Shown piece after piece: positions 6,414 to 12,878 of a DNA stretch of 18,569 bases (within the stretch, counting starts at the first letter, position 1; each line of letters begins with the position of its first letter). The DNA is from Thermoleophilia bacterium. Lineage in GTDB: Bacteria; Actinomycetota; Thermoleophilia; Gaiellales; Gaiellaceae. The position numbers and the translations under genes are program-made. Below the pieces are notes generated by a model. The model was given only the letters and a program-made list of their open reading frames with translations, was not told the origin of the DNA and did not search any database. The stretch covers positions 1 to 18,569 of the forward strand of contig JAICYG010000043.1 in NCBI GenBank assembly GCA_025934335.1, in the 5' to 3' direction.

Positions 6414-6463
6414 AACGTGCGAGGAAGCTATGTCGTCCGCATTGCACGTTAGAAACCAACGTG
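6414..6463. repeat. three AACGTG/CACGTT hexamers in the gap between the histone-like genes
   Basis: AACGTGC (6414-6420) is inversely repeated as GCACGTT (6444-6450) after 23 bases, and a third AACGTG occurs at 6458-6463 inside an ACCA-N3-TGGT dyad. The first two could form a hairpin or be paired protein sites. The third lies between the proposed -35 and -10 of the downstream gene, a good place for a regulator. The gap is noticeably AT-richer than its surroundings. Confidence 0.45.
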
Positions 6464-6470
6464 GTAGGGA
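6442..6470 (+). promoter_or_regulatory. candidate sigma-70-type promoter for the second histone-like gene
   Basis: TTGCAC (6442-6447) and TAGGGA (6465-6470) are separated by exactly 17 bases, the best -35/-10 pair in the window. The predicted transcript starts about 30 bases before the ATG and includes the strong ribosome binding site AGGAGG at 6493-6498. Confidence 0.5.
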
Positions 6471-6492
6471 ATCGTGCACGCGCAATCCGACC

Positions 6493-6498
6493 AGGAGG
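6493..6498 (+). promoter_or_regulatory. strong ribosome binding site of the second histone-like gene
   Basis: Perfect AGGAGG eight bases before the ATG at 6507, which fixes the start and suggests high expression. Confidence 0.75.
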
Positions 6499-6506
6499 TC
6501 AACTAG

Positions 6507-7169
6507 ATGACCCAAGAGGATTGGAGCGGGACCGGCGAGGCGTCAACGCCCATCGCCGGCTCGTGGGGCGAACCGACTGCGGACGCCGAAGAGGCGTGGG
6601 GCGACTCCGCGATCGGTGAGACGACCGAGGGCGCAGAAGTCGAGCGCGCGGTCGCAGTACCGGCGACGACACGGTCGTCGTCGCGCTCCTCGTCCCGCTC
6701 GGGGTCGACCCGCAGCTCCGGCACCCGCAAGAAGTCGACGGCCAAGAAGAAGTCGACCGCGAAGAAGTCCGGTGCGAAGAAGAAGTCGACCGCCAAGAAG
6801 AAGTCGACTGCGAAGAAGTCGACGGCCAGGAAGTCGTCGGCGAAGAAGTCGACCGCACGGAAGTCGTCGTCGAAGAAGAAGTCGACCGCGAAGAAGAAGT
6901 CGACGGCGAAGCGCTCGTCGACCAAGAAGAAGTCGACGGCCAAGCGGTCGTCGGCGAAGAAGAAGTCGACGGCGAAGCGCTCGTCGACCAAGAAGAAGTC
7001 GACGGCCAAGCGGTCGTCGGCGAAGAAGAAGTCGACGGCCAAGCGGTCGTCGACCAAGAAGAAGTCGACCGCGAAGAGGAAGTCGACCGCCAAGCGGTCG
7101 TCGACCCGGTCGTCCGGCACGCGCAAGGCCGCGTCGCGGTCGCGCAGCGGCCGGCGCTCGTCGCGGTAG
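6507..7169 (+). CDS. bipolar histone H1-like protein: acidic head, lysine-rich repeat tail
   Basis: Protein of 220 residues with two opposite halves. Residues 1-50 are acidic and contain tryptophans at 6, 20 and 31, with one Arg and no Lys. Residues ~56-220 are almost only Lys, Arg, Ser, Thr and Ala. The tail contains KKSTAKK blocks and then five exact-phase 11-residue units KKKSTAKRSS[T/A] (residues 129-183), ending in an Arg/Ser-rich tip. The tail resembles eukaryotic H1 and bacterial Hc1 or HupB tails and should bind DNA electrostatically. The acidic head could mask the tail or recruit a partner. The many Lys-Ser-Thr steps could be modification sites. Strong promoter and ribosome-site candidates suggest an abundant nucleoid protein. 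No conserved folded domain is recognisable. Confidence 0.82.
   Translation: MTQEDWSGTGEASTPIAGSWGEPTADAEEAWGDSAIGETTEGAEVERAVAVPATTRSSSRSSSRSGSTRSSGTRKKSTAKKKSTAKKSGAKKKSTAKKKSTAKKSTARKSSAKKSTARKSSSKKKSTAKKKSTAKRSSTKKKSTAKRSSAKKKSTAKRSSTKKKSTAKRSSAKKKSTAKRSSTKKKSTAKRKSTAKRSSTRSSGTRKAASRSRSGRRSSR
6891..7055 (+). repeat. 33-bp tandem repeats (five units, alternating pairs of 66 bp)
   Basis: Five consecutive 33-base units encode KKKSTAKRSS followed alternately by Thr and Ala, so the higher-order period is 66 bases. Small differences at wobble positions (gcgaagcgctcg versus gccaagcggtcg) show that units have diverged slightly. Copy number is likely to vary between strains and to be error-prone in assembly. 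Confidence 0.85.
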
Positions 7170-7181
7170 CTCGAAGAGCAT

Positions 7182-7211
7182 CCGGGCTCCCCCCGCGAGG
7201 GTGGAGCCCGG
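7182..7211 (+). terminator. strong hairpin after the second histone-like gene
   Basis: CCGGGCTCC and GGAGCCCGG form a perfect nine-base-pair stem around a twelve-base centre that can add three more pairs closed by a GCGA loop. It begins 12 bases after the stop. There is no T-tract, as is common in very GC-rich actinobacteria. Confidence 0.5.
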
Positions 7212-7237
7212 CTCCTCCTCGGGCTGTCGGCGCCCGG

Positions 7238-7243
7238 TAACCT
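7238..7243 (+). promoter_or_regulatory. leaderless-type -10 (TAACCT) for the VOC gene
   Basis: TAACCT is separated by seven bases from the ATG at 7251 and there is no Shine-Dalgarno sequence, so the mRNA probably starts at or next to the start codon. No clear -35 was found. Confidence 0.45.
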
Positions 7244-7250
7244 GCCGCGA

Positions 7251-7913
7251 ATGGAGCCGAGGACACTGGATCACGTCGCCTTCTGGGTGACGGATCGGGT
7301 GCCGATCGTGGCGTTTTGCGAGCGGCACCTGGGCATGCACGTGATCTCGAACGAGTTGAACTTCACTCTCGTCGGATCGGACGCACGTCGGGGAAAGCTG
7401 ACCTTCTTCGACGCCGACGGGCCGCGTGACCGGGGGCCGCTCGAGCACGTCGGGCTGCGTGTCTCGAATCTCGCTGCCGCACGCGCGGCGCTTCCCAAAG
7501 ACGCGGCGGACGTCTTCGAGATCGGCGAGGGGATCCACGTCACGCTCGTCGAGGCCGAGACGGACGTCGAGTACGACCTCGACCACGTCGCGCTCCGGTC
7601 GGCCTCGCCCGAGGAGACGGCGCGCGACTACCGACGCTACGGGTTCAACGAGGCGGGCCCGGCGCGGGTGGAGGTCGGCGGCGCGTTCGTCGAGGTGCAT
7701 GCCGGCGACCCGGGCCGGAACGAACGGCCGCTCCTCAACCACATCGCGGTGCTGGTCGACTCTGCGGACGAGGTGGTCGCCGACGCAGCCGAGCTTCAGA
7801 TCGAGGTCGAGTCCGTCGTCGACGCCGCGAACACGTATGCGGCGTTTCTCTGGGGGCCCGACCGTGTTCGCATCGAGTACGTCGAGCACAAGCCCACGTT
7901 CAGCCTGACGTGA
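7251..7913 (+). CDS. VOC-superfamily (glyoxalase/dioxygenase fold) protein
   Basis: Protein of 220 residues built from two paired vicinal-oxygen-chelate modules. Each module strand starts with the family's hydrophobic-His motif: LDHVAFWV (His8), LEHVGLRV, LDHVALRS and LNHIAVLV; glutamates occur at module ends (HVTLVEAE, RIEYVEH). The fold commonly binds a divalent metal and serves glyoxalases, extradiol dioxygenases and antibiotic-resistance proteins. The four-module layout with HLGM after the first helix resembles a ring-cleaving dioxygenase or catechol-type enzyme, but substrate cannot be inferred. The stop overlaps the GTG start of an FAD oxidoreductase (GTGA), so the two may act on the same small aromatic or steroid-like molecule. 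Confidence 0.85.
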   Translation: MEPRTLDHVAFWVTDRVPIVAFCERHLGMHVISNELNFTLVGSDARRGKLTFFDADGPRDRGPLEHVGLRVSNLAAARAALPKDAADVFEIGEGIHVTLVEAETDVEYDLDHVALRSASPEETARDYRRYGFNEAGPARVEVGGAFVEVHAGDPGRNERPLLNHIAVLVDSADEVVADAAELQIEVESVVDAANTYAAFLWGPDRVRIEYVEHKPTFSLT

Positions 7914-8992
7914 CCATCTCGGTCGCGGGGGCCGGCATGGCCGGGCTCGTCGCCGCGGCCCGCCTGCGGGAGCTCGGGCGCCATGTGGTGGTGCGCGACA
8001 AGGGCTCGCGCCTAGGCGGCTCGATGCTGCTCTCGTCCGGCGTCGTCTTCCGCCACCGGAGCTTCGACGACTTCCGTGCGGAGTGCCCCGGCGGCGACGA
8101 GCGTCTGCAGCGGCTCGTGTGGGAGAGGCTCGACGACGCGATCGAGTGGCTCGTCGCGCGCGGCGCGCCGGTCGTGTGGGAGGAGACCGGCAACCCGCGC
8201 ACCGTCGGCAAGCGGCTCGACCCGCGCGGGCTCGTGGAGGCGCTCGCGGTCGAGGTCGAGCTCGGCTCAGATGGATGCGTCGACGGGCCGCTCGTCCTCT
8301 GCACCGGCGGCTTCGCGGCGTCGTCCGAGCTCGTCACCCGGTTCGTGCGCCCGGCGGCGTCGCTGCGGCTGCGTGCCAATCCGTGGTCGGCCGGCGACGG
8401 CCTCGGGTTCGCCCTCGATCGCGGCGCAGCGCTGTCGACCGGCCTGGACGAGTTCTACGGGCGGAACATGCCGGACGCGGCGTGGGACGAGACGCAGCTC
8501 GTCTCGCTCTCCCAGCTCTACGGCCGCTTCGCGCGCGTCTACGACGGGGACGGCGTCGAGTTCTTTGCCCGCGGCGACGTGTCGTGGTCGGAGACGAACG
8601 TGGTGCAGGCGACGGCTCGCCGACCCGGCGCGAAGGCGTTTTACCTGCTCGACGAGGAGGCGCTGCGGCAGACGGTGCGCGAGCGGACGGTTGCGGAGAT
8701 GGTTGCGGCCGCGCCGTCGGAAGCGCACGTGTCGCTACCGGACCTGCCGTTCGACCCGCCCCCGGGCGTGGTCGCGGCGGTGCGAGTGGTCGCATCGATC
8801 ACGCACACGATCGGCGGCGTCCGGATCGACGATCGCGCGCGGGTGCTGCGCGAGGACGGATCCCCCGTGGACGGCCTCTGGGCGGCGGGCGTCGACGCCG
8901 GCGGCGTTGCGACCGGCGGCTATGCGAGCGGCCTCGCCCAGGCCCTCGTTCTCGGCCTCGTCGCCGCCGAGGATGCCGCCGCAACCGGCTGA
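7910..8992 (+). CDS. FAD-dependent oxidoreductase (FAD_binding_2, fumarate reductase/ketosteroid dehydrogenase-like)
   Basis: Flavoprotein of 360 residues. The N-terminal Rossmann motif GAGMAGLVAAARLRELG (residues 7-23) is followed by GGSMLLSSG, which fits the flavin-contact region of FAD_binding_2 enzymes. The C-terminus shows the family's SITHTIGGVRID…GLWAAGVDAGGVATGGYASGLAQALVLG block that closes over FAD. Fumarate reductase-like and 3-ketosteroid dehydrogenases share this plan but are usually 450-560 residues, so the substrate cap is shortened here. The start is the GTG overlapping the VOC stop, giving the flavin motif its usual distance from the N-terminus. With the VOC neighbour it suggests a two-gene oxidation/cleavage unit of unknown substrate. 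Confidence 0.88.
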   Translation: MTISVAGAGMAGLVAAARLRELGRHVVVRDKGSRLGGSMLLSSGVVFRHRSFDDFRAECPGGDERLQRLVWERLDDAIEWLVARGAPVVWEETGNPRTVGKRLDPRGLVEALAVEVELGSDGCVDGPLVLCTGGFAASSELVTRFVRPAASLRLRANPWSAGDGLGFALDRGAALSTGLDEFYGRNMPDAAWDETQLVSLSQLYGRFARVYDGDGVEFFARGDVSWSETNVVQATARRPGAKAFYLLDEEALRQTVRERTVAEMVAAAPSEAHVSLPDLPFDPPPGVVAAVRVVASITHTIGGVRIDDRARVLREDGSPVDGLWAAGVDAGGVATGGYASGLAQALVLGLVAAEDAAATG

Positions 8993-9015
8993 GGTGGCCG
9001 GCCCTCGGAGGAACG

Positions 9016-9042
9016 GACTTAGTGTTGACTCAACACAAAGTC
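9016..9042. promoter_or_regulatory. 27-bp near-perfect dyad, candidate operator
   Basis: GACTTaGTGTTGA-C-TCAACACaAAGTC is symmetric about base 9029 with 12 of 13 positions complementary; the core GTGTTGACTCAACAC is perfect. It is AT-rich against its surroundings, lies 23 bases after the FAD oxidoreductase stop and 151 bases before the next gene, and has no T-tract. Size and TTGA-N-TCAA core are typical of MarR- or TetR-like regulator sites, though no such regulator gene lies nearby. It could also act as a transcription terminator hairpin. Confidence 0.5.
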
Positions 9043-9151
9043 GGTACGCCGGACGACCACGTTCGCTGTACTCGAATGCCAGGCCCAAGATAGGTAGCAC
9101 CCGCCGCGCAACCTGGGTAACCCCGCCGATGTGGCGGCGCGGCCGCGCTCG

Positions 9152-9157
9152 TACCTT
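9152..9157 (+). promoter_or_regulatory. candidate -10 (TACCTT) for the secreted-protein gene
   Basis: TACCTT lies 36 bases before the ATG at 9194, which would give a leader of about 30 bases carrying the AAGGGAG ribosome site at 9181-9187. No convincing -35 was found. Confidence 0.35.
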
Positions 9158-9193
9158 CGAATGCGTTCAGCGAACCATCGAAGGGAGCTCGAC

Positions 9194-9790
9194 ATGACGA
9201 AGTGGATCGTCGTCCTCGCCGTGGGCGCCGCGCTCGCAGCCGGGGCTGCCGTCGCCGCGGCGCGGCCGTCCGCCCAGACCCGGGGGACGAAGAGCGCGGC
9301 TCCGGCGGCGCTCGTCCAGCAGCTCGCCGCCGCGCGTGCCGCGACCGCGAAGTACGTCACGAACCTTCCGCTCGCGAAGCGGGAGGGCTATCAGATCATC
9401 ACGAAGATGATCCCGAACATGGGGTACCACTACCTCAACCCGAAGGTGAAGGGGTTCGACCCGCGCAGGCCGGCGATCCTCGTCTACGAGCACCAGGGGA
9501 CGCGGTGGCAGCTCGCAGCGCTCGAATGGGTCTACACGGCGAAGCCGGCGAAGGCGCCGTTCCCCGGCGCGAAGTATGGAGCCTTCGGCGCCGGGTGCCA
9601 CTACGCCGACGGCTCGTTCGTGCCGGCGGACGCGCAGGACGCGTGTCCGCAGACGGCTCCCGGGTCCGGCGCCAAGTTCGGCTTCTGGCACCCGCTGCTG
9701 ATCACCCTGCATGTGTGGCTCTGGTACCCGAATCCGACCGGGCTGTTCGCGAGCACGAACCCGCTCGTCTCGGCCTACAACGCAGGCTGA
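9194..9790 (+). CDS. secreted protein of unknown function with conserved His/Trp motifs
   Basis: Protein of 198 residues with a classical signal peptide (MTKWIVVLAVG…AAVAAARPSA, cleavage near residue 22-25). The mature part has ordered motifs: ATAKYVTNLPLAKREGYQ, NMGYHYLNP, PAILVYEHQG, LAALEWVY, GCHYADG, FWHPLL and a C-terminal LHVWLWYPNPTGLFASTNP. Several His next to aromatic residues, plus two cysteines, suggest a metal- or haem-binding site outside the cytoplasm, but this is inference. Proteins with the closing HVWxWxxNPxGxF motif are familiar as uncharacterised secreted proteins in many bacteria; I do not know a function. The ATG is preferred because of the AAGGGAG seven bases upstream and the signal peptide beginning there. 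A DUF4242 gene follows after seven bases. Confidence 0.85.
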   Translation: MTKWIVVLAVGAALAAGAAVAAARPSAQTRGTKSAAPAALVQQLAAARAATAKYVTNLPLAKREGYQIITKMIPNMGYHYLNPKVKGFDPRRPAILVYEHQGTRWQLAALEWVYTAKPAKAPFPGAKYGAFGAGCHYADGSFVPADAQDACPQTAPGSGAKFGFWHPLLITLHVWLWYPNPTGLFASTNPLVSAYNAG

Positions 9791-9797
9791 CACAGCG

Positions 9798-10061
9798 ATG
9801 CCCAGGTACCTGGTCGAGCGCACGTTCCCGGACGGGTTGCCGACGCCGGCCGCGCCGGGCGCTTACGCGCCGATCATCGACTGCAACGCCGACGGCGGCG
9901 TCACGTGGCTGCACTCGTACGTCACCGACGGCGGTAAGACGACGTTCTGCGTCTACGACGCACCGACACCGGAGGCGATCCGCCGCGTGGCCATCGCAAA
10001 CCGGCTGCCGGTCGACAGGATCCGAGAGGTTCGGGTCCTCGACCCCTACTTCTACGGCTGA
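9798..10061 (+). CDS. DUF4242 family protein
   Basis: Small protein of 87 residues that matches DUF4242 along its whole length: MPRYLVERTFPDGL at the start, GGVTWLHSYVT, TTFCVYDAPTPEAIRR and the closing RIREVRVLDPYFYG. DUF4242 proteins have a ferredoxin-like alpha/beta fold; some are described as nickel-binding, but the physiological role is unclear. Seven bases separate it from the secreted protein upstream, so they are probably co-transcribed. The ATG is chosen because the domain starts there. The 3' end overlaps the convergent LuxR gene by ten bases. Confidence 0.88.
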   Translation: MPRYLVERTFPDGLPTPAAPGAYAPIIDCNADGGVTWLHSYVTDGGKTTFCVYDAPTPEAIRRVAIANRLPVDRIREVRVLDPYFYG

Positions 10062-12640
10062 CGCTGGGGGGCGATGCCGAGGCGGACCGCATGAGCGGCC
10101 GCCTCGGCACGTGTCCGCACCGCGAGCTTGCGCAGGATCGCCGCGACGTGGTGGTCGACCGTCCGCTCCGACAGCACGAGGCGGCCGGCGATCGACCGGT
10201 TCGACAGGCCTTCCGATACGAGCGCGAGCACTTCGAGCTCGCGTGAGGTGAGGCCCGCAGGGTTGGCGCTCGTCGATCGGCGCGGGCCGCGCCGGCCGAG
10301 CCGCCGGGCGACGATCGCCGCGACGGGTCGTGCGCCGAGCTCGTGGAGGATGTCGAGCGCCCGCTCGAGCTCGTGCGCGTTCTCCGTCTCGGCGAGGGCG
10401 AGCGCCTCGTCGTAGCGGCAACCGAGCTCGCGCCAGAGCGCCGCCGCCTGCGCCCATTCGCCGACCAGCTCGCACGCGCGCGCCTCGACGAGGCCGTCGG
10501 GCAAGTCCCCGACGTCGAGGCCGACGCGGTGGCGCCACGATGCGAGCTCGCCCGCGTGCTGCGGGGCCGCGAGCTCGCGCGCGAGCTCGAGCGTCGGTGC
10601 GGTGGCGCCGTCCACCGCCGCGACGTCACCCTCGAGCCATGCCGCCTCGGCCCGCGCGGCGGCCACCGGCCACATCCGGCCGAGCTCCCTCGTCGGCTCG
10701 GCAAGCGACCACGCCTCGTCGAGGAGCGGCGTCACGTCGGGATCGCCTCGCCGGAGCCGGACGAGCGCGAGCACGACGAGCGCGTGGATCCGCGGCGTCG
10801 TCGAGGTGCGAGGGATCCGCAGCACCTGTGCGGCGTTCTCGGCGGCGTCCGAAAGGCGGCAGAGATCGAGCTCCGCCCGTGCCAGGTCCGCGAGTGCGTA
10901 CAGCCGGGTGAGCTCGTTGCCGCCCTCGTTGCACAGGGCGAGCGCCGAGATCAGGTGTCGCTCCGCCGCGGCAGGTCGACGCAGCGCCAGCTCGGCTCCG
11001 GCGCAGGTTTCGAGTGCCAGGGCGGTTCCGTGGACGTCGCCGCTCGCCTCGGCGACGGAAGCGCTCTCGAGGAGACCTGCCACGTCCATCCGCGCCGTGG
11101 CGAGCCGCATCATCGCCTCCGCTCGGAGCTCCGGCGAGTCGAGCAGGTCGGAGAGCTCGAGCGCGCGCATCCCCCAGCGGACAGCCTCCTCGACGTTCGA
11201 CGCCGCCGCGTGCGTGAACGAGAGATTGACGTAGGCGGCCCCGAGCTCTCTCGACGGCGGCAGCTCCTCGAGGATGGCAGCCGCTCCCTCGGCGCGCGCC
11301 CGCGACTCGGGGGTTCGGCCCGGGCACCAGAGGAAGTGCGAAAGGCGCCGGAGCGCATCGCCCTCGCCCGCCCGATCACCCAGCTCGCGCCGGAGCTCGA
11401 CCTCGAGCTCGAGCGCCGCGATCCCGCTGTCGTACAGATCGGCGGGGTAGCACGCACGTGCCTGTGCTGCGAGGAGGTCTGCTCGTTCCGCCCCCGGCAG
11501 CGCCGTCGCGAAGCGCAGGAGGCGCGCATACTGCGCGGCAGCCTCACGGTGAGCGCGGACGGACTCGGCGCGCTTCGCCGCGGCGAGCGCCCACCGAAGC
11601 ACCGCGTCGCCGTCCGCCGCCTCCTCCGCGTGATGTGCGAGCCGCGCCGGATCGGGCTCTCCCGACGGCGGCTCGGCGAGCGCCGCGAGGAGCTTCCGGT
11701 GGAGCTCGAGCTTCCTGCGCGGCGCGACGGACTCCTCGACCGCGAGGCGTGCGAGCTCGTGGCGAAAGCTGATCCCGCCTGTGTCGGCGACCAGGATCCC
11801 GGCCGCGACACAGTCGTCGAGACGCTCCACGTCCGACACGACCACCGCCTCGAGGAGCCACGGCTCGACGCGCTGAGGCACGAGCGCGACCGCCTCGAGC
11901 AGGGCACGAGCACGTGCGTCCAGCCGGTCGACGCGGGCGAGGACCGCGTCCCGCACCGTCTCGGGCACGCTGCCGTCCGCCGCCGCGAGTGCCTCGACCA
12001 CGAAGAAGGGATTTCCGCCCGTCTTTCGGTACAGCTCACCGGCATCGACCTGATGCCCTCTGGCGAGCTCGCGCACCGCCACCTCCGAGAGCGGGCTCAG
12101 CTTCAGGCGCCGCACGACGCCGCGGGGCGGCAGCTCGCCGAGCAGCGGCCGAAGCGGGTGCGTGCGTTCGAGCTCGTCGTCGCGGTAGGTGACGACGAGG
12201 AGCACCGGCACCGACTCGATGCGGCGGCAGACCAGGCGGAGCACGTCGAGCGTCGCCTCGTCGGCCCAGTGCGCGTCTTCGAGCACGAGCACGCTTGCCG
12301 GGACCGCCCGGAGGTGCCGTCCGAGGGCGCGAACGACGTCGTGGGGAACGGCTTCGCCCGCAAGCACATCCGCGAGCTCGCCGCCCGTGGACTCGCCGAC
12401 CGCGAGCAACGGCCCGAGCGGGCGGGGCGTGAAGAGCGGGTCGCAGCCGCCCCAGAGCGCGTCGACGCGCGCGGTGGCGCAGAAGCGGCGGACGAGCGTC
12501 GTCTTCCCCGAGCCGGCCTCACCGCCGACGAGCGCGACTCGCCCGCCGGAGCCCGCGCGCACCTCGTCGAGGCAGGCGGCGAGCGCCGAGAGGTCGGTTT
12601 CGCGCTCGAGGAGCTCGACGGTGCCCGCCGCGACCGCCAC
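10052..12640 (-). CDS. large AAA-ATPase LuxR-family transcriptional regulator (LAL/MalT-like)
   Basis: Signal-integrating regulator of 862 residues. An N-terminal STAND/AAA ATPase has Walker A GGEAGSGKTT (residues 39-48) and Walker B VLVLEDAHWADE (117-128). A long middle of helical, TPR-like repeats rich in Ala, Leu and Glu (about 300-790) probably senses ligand or partner. The C-terminus is a LuxR/FixJ helix-turn-helix (from about 797: LTSRELEVLALVSEGLSNRSIA…SERTVDHHVAAILRKL). Such proteins form ATP-dependent oligomers that activate promoters. The GTG start is chosen because ELLERETDLSAL, the usual beginning of this family, follows after eight residues. The target is unknown; it is convergent with the DUF4242 operon, so it is not obviously its local regulator. 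Confidence 0.93.
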   Translation of the reverse strand: MAVAAGTVELLERETDLSALAACLDEVRAGSGGRVALVGGEAGSGKTTLVRRFCATARVDALWGGCDPLFTPRPLGPLLAVGESTGGELADVLAGEAVPHDVVRALGRHLRAVPASVLVLEDAHWADEATLDVLRLVCRRIESVPVLLVVTYRDDELERTHPLRPLLGELPPRGVVRRLKLSPLSEVAVRELARGHQVDAGELYRKTGGNPFFVVEALAAADGSVPETVRDAVLARVDRLDARARALLEAVALVPQRVEPWLLEAVVVSDVERLDDCVAAGILVADTGGISFRHELARLAVEESVAPRRKLELHRKLLAALAEPPSGEPDPARLAHHAEEAADGDAVLRWALAAAKRAESVRAHREAAAQYARLLRFATALPGAERADLLAAQARACYPADLYDSGIAALELEVELRRELGDRAGEGDALRRLSHFLWCPGRTPESRARAEGAAAILEELPPSRELGAAYVNLSFTHAAASNVEEAVRWGMRALELSDLLDSPELRAEAMMRLATARMDVAGLLESASVAEASGDVHGTALALETCAGAELALRRPAAAERHLISALALCNEGGNELTRLYALADLARAELDLCRLSDAAENAAQVLRIPRTSTTPRIHALVVLALVRLRRGDPDVTPLLDEAWSLAEPTRELGRMWPVAAARAEAAWLEGDVAAVDGATAPTLELARELAAPQHAGELASWRHRVGLDVGDLPDGLVEARACELVGEWAQAAALWRELGCRYDEALALAETENAHELERALDILHELGARPVAAIVARRLGRRGPRRSTSANPAGLTSRELEVLALVSEGLSNRSIAGRLVLSERTVDHHVAAILRKLAVRTRAEAAAHAVRLGIAPQRQP

Positions 12641-12674
12641 GACGCTCGATCATGAACCCCCGAGACGGGAGCTT

Positions 12675-12690
12675 CAAGCGTCAGCGCTTG
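12675..12690 (-). terminator. hairpin at the end of the two-component operon
   Basis: CAAGCG-TCAG-CGCTTG forms a six-base-pair stem with the stop codon of the 62-residue gene in its loop. There is no T-tract, so its terminator role is tentative. Confidence 0.3.
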
Positions 12691-12869
12691 CCGACGGTGA
12701 AGGCGGCGGCGCGCCTGTCGCCCGGGAGCGGCGAGGCGCCGACCTTGTTGACGACGAGCGTCCGGTCGCCGTCCTCGAGCTCGTCCCCCGGCTGCGGCGG
12801 GTCGCCGTCGAGCTCGCGGAGCGTGTAGCCGGTGGGAGACCACACCATCAGCACGTAGCCGCCGTTCAC
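12681..12869 (-). CDS. small conserved-looking protein of unknown function
   Basis: Protein of 62 residues starting at GTG nine bases after the kinase stop, so probably the last gene of the two-component operon. The sequence (GGYVLMVWSPTGYTLRELDG…GDELEDGDRTLVVNKVGASPLPGD) reads as a short beta-rich domain with two strand pairs and no signal peptide, membrane helix or cysteine. The ordered pattern W-x-P-T-G-Y-x-L and V-x-K-V-G-x-S-P-L-P-G-D looks like a maintained fold rather than a chance frame, but I do not recognise the family. The short spacing suggests it is coexpressed with, and may modulate, the regulator pair. Confidence 0.65.
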   Translation of the reverse strand: MNGGYVLMVWSPTGYTLRELDGDPPQPGDELEDGDRTLVVNKVGASPLPGDRRAAAFTVGKR

Positions 12870-12878
12870 GGCGCCAGA

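Larger units (their letters stand above)
8993..9193. other. intergenic region between the FAD oxidoreductase and secreted-protein genes
   Basis: This 201-base gap holds the dyad at 9016-9042 and a candidate -10 at 9152-9157. I see no conserved small gene or RNA in the remainder. It is markedly longer than other gaps in this compact window and is locally less GC-rich. Confidence 0.6.

Noticed and set aside
5610..6515. Minus-strand 301-codon frame over the first histone-like gene
   Set aside because: Composition (runs of Ala, Val, Phe, Leu, Arg) mirrors the repetitive plus-strand gene; no domain or start signal is present.
6891..7055. CRISPR-like array
   Set aside because: Repeats are contiguous, in frame and without spacers; they encode lysine-rich tail units.
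6543..7889. Long minus-strand open frame of 448 codons across the histone-like and VOC genes
   Set aside because: It is the antisense shadow of lysine/serine repeats, giving Arg/Leu-rich low complexity, and covers two well-supported genes.
9022..9036. -35 element TTGACT in the dyad paired with a -10 downstream
   Set aside because: No acceptable -10 lies 16-18 bases downstream on either strand, so it is kept only as a dyad.
9131..9193. Earlier GTG start for the secreted protein
   Set aside because: It would put 21 Arg-rich residues before the signal peptide and ignore the ribosome site at 9181-9187.
10343..12655. Plus-strand 770-codon frame opposite the LuxR regulator
   Set aside because: Typical high-GC antisense frame with Arg/Glu/Leu-rich composition and no motif; the minus-strand regulator has clear Walker and helix-turn-helix motifs.
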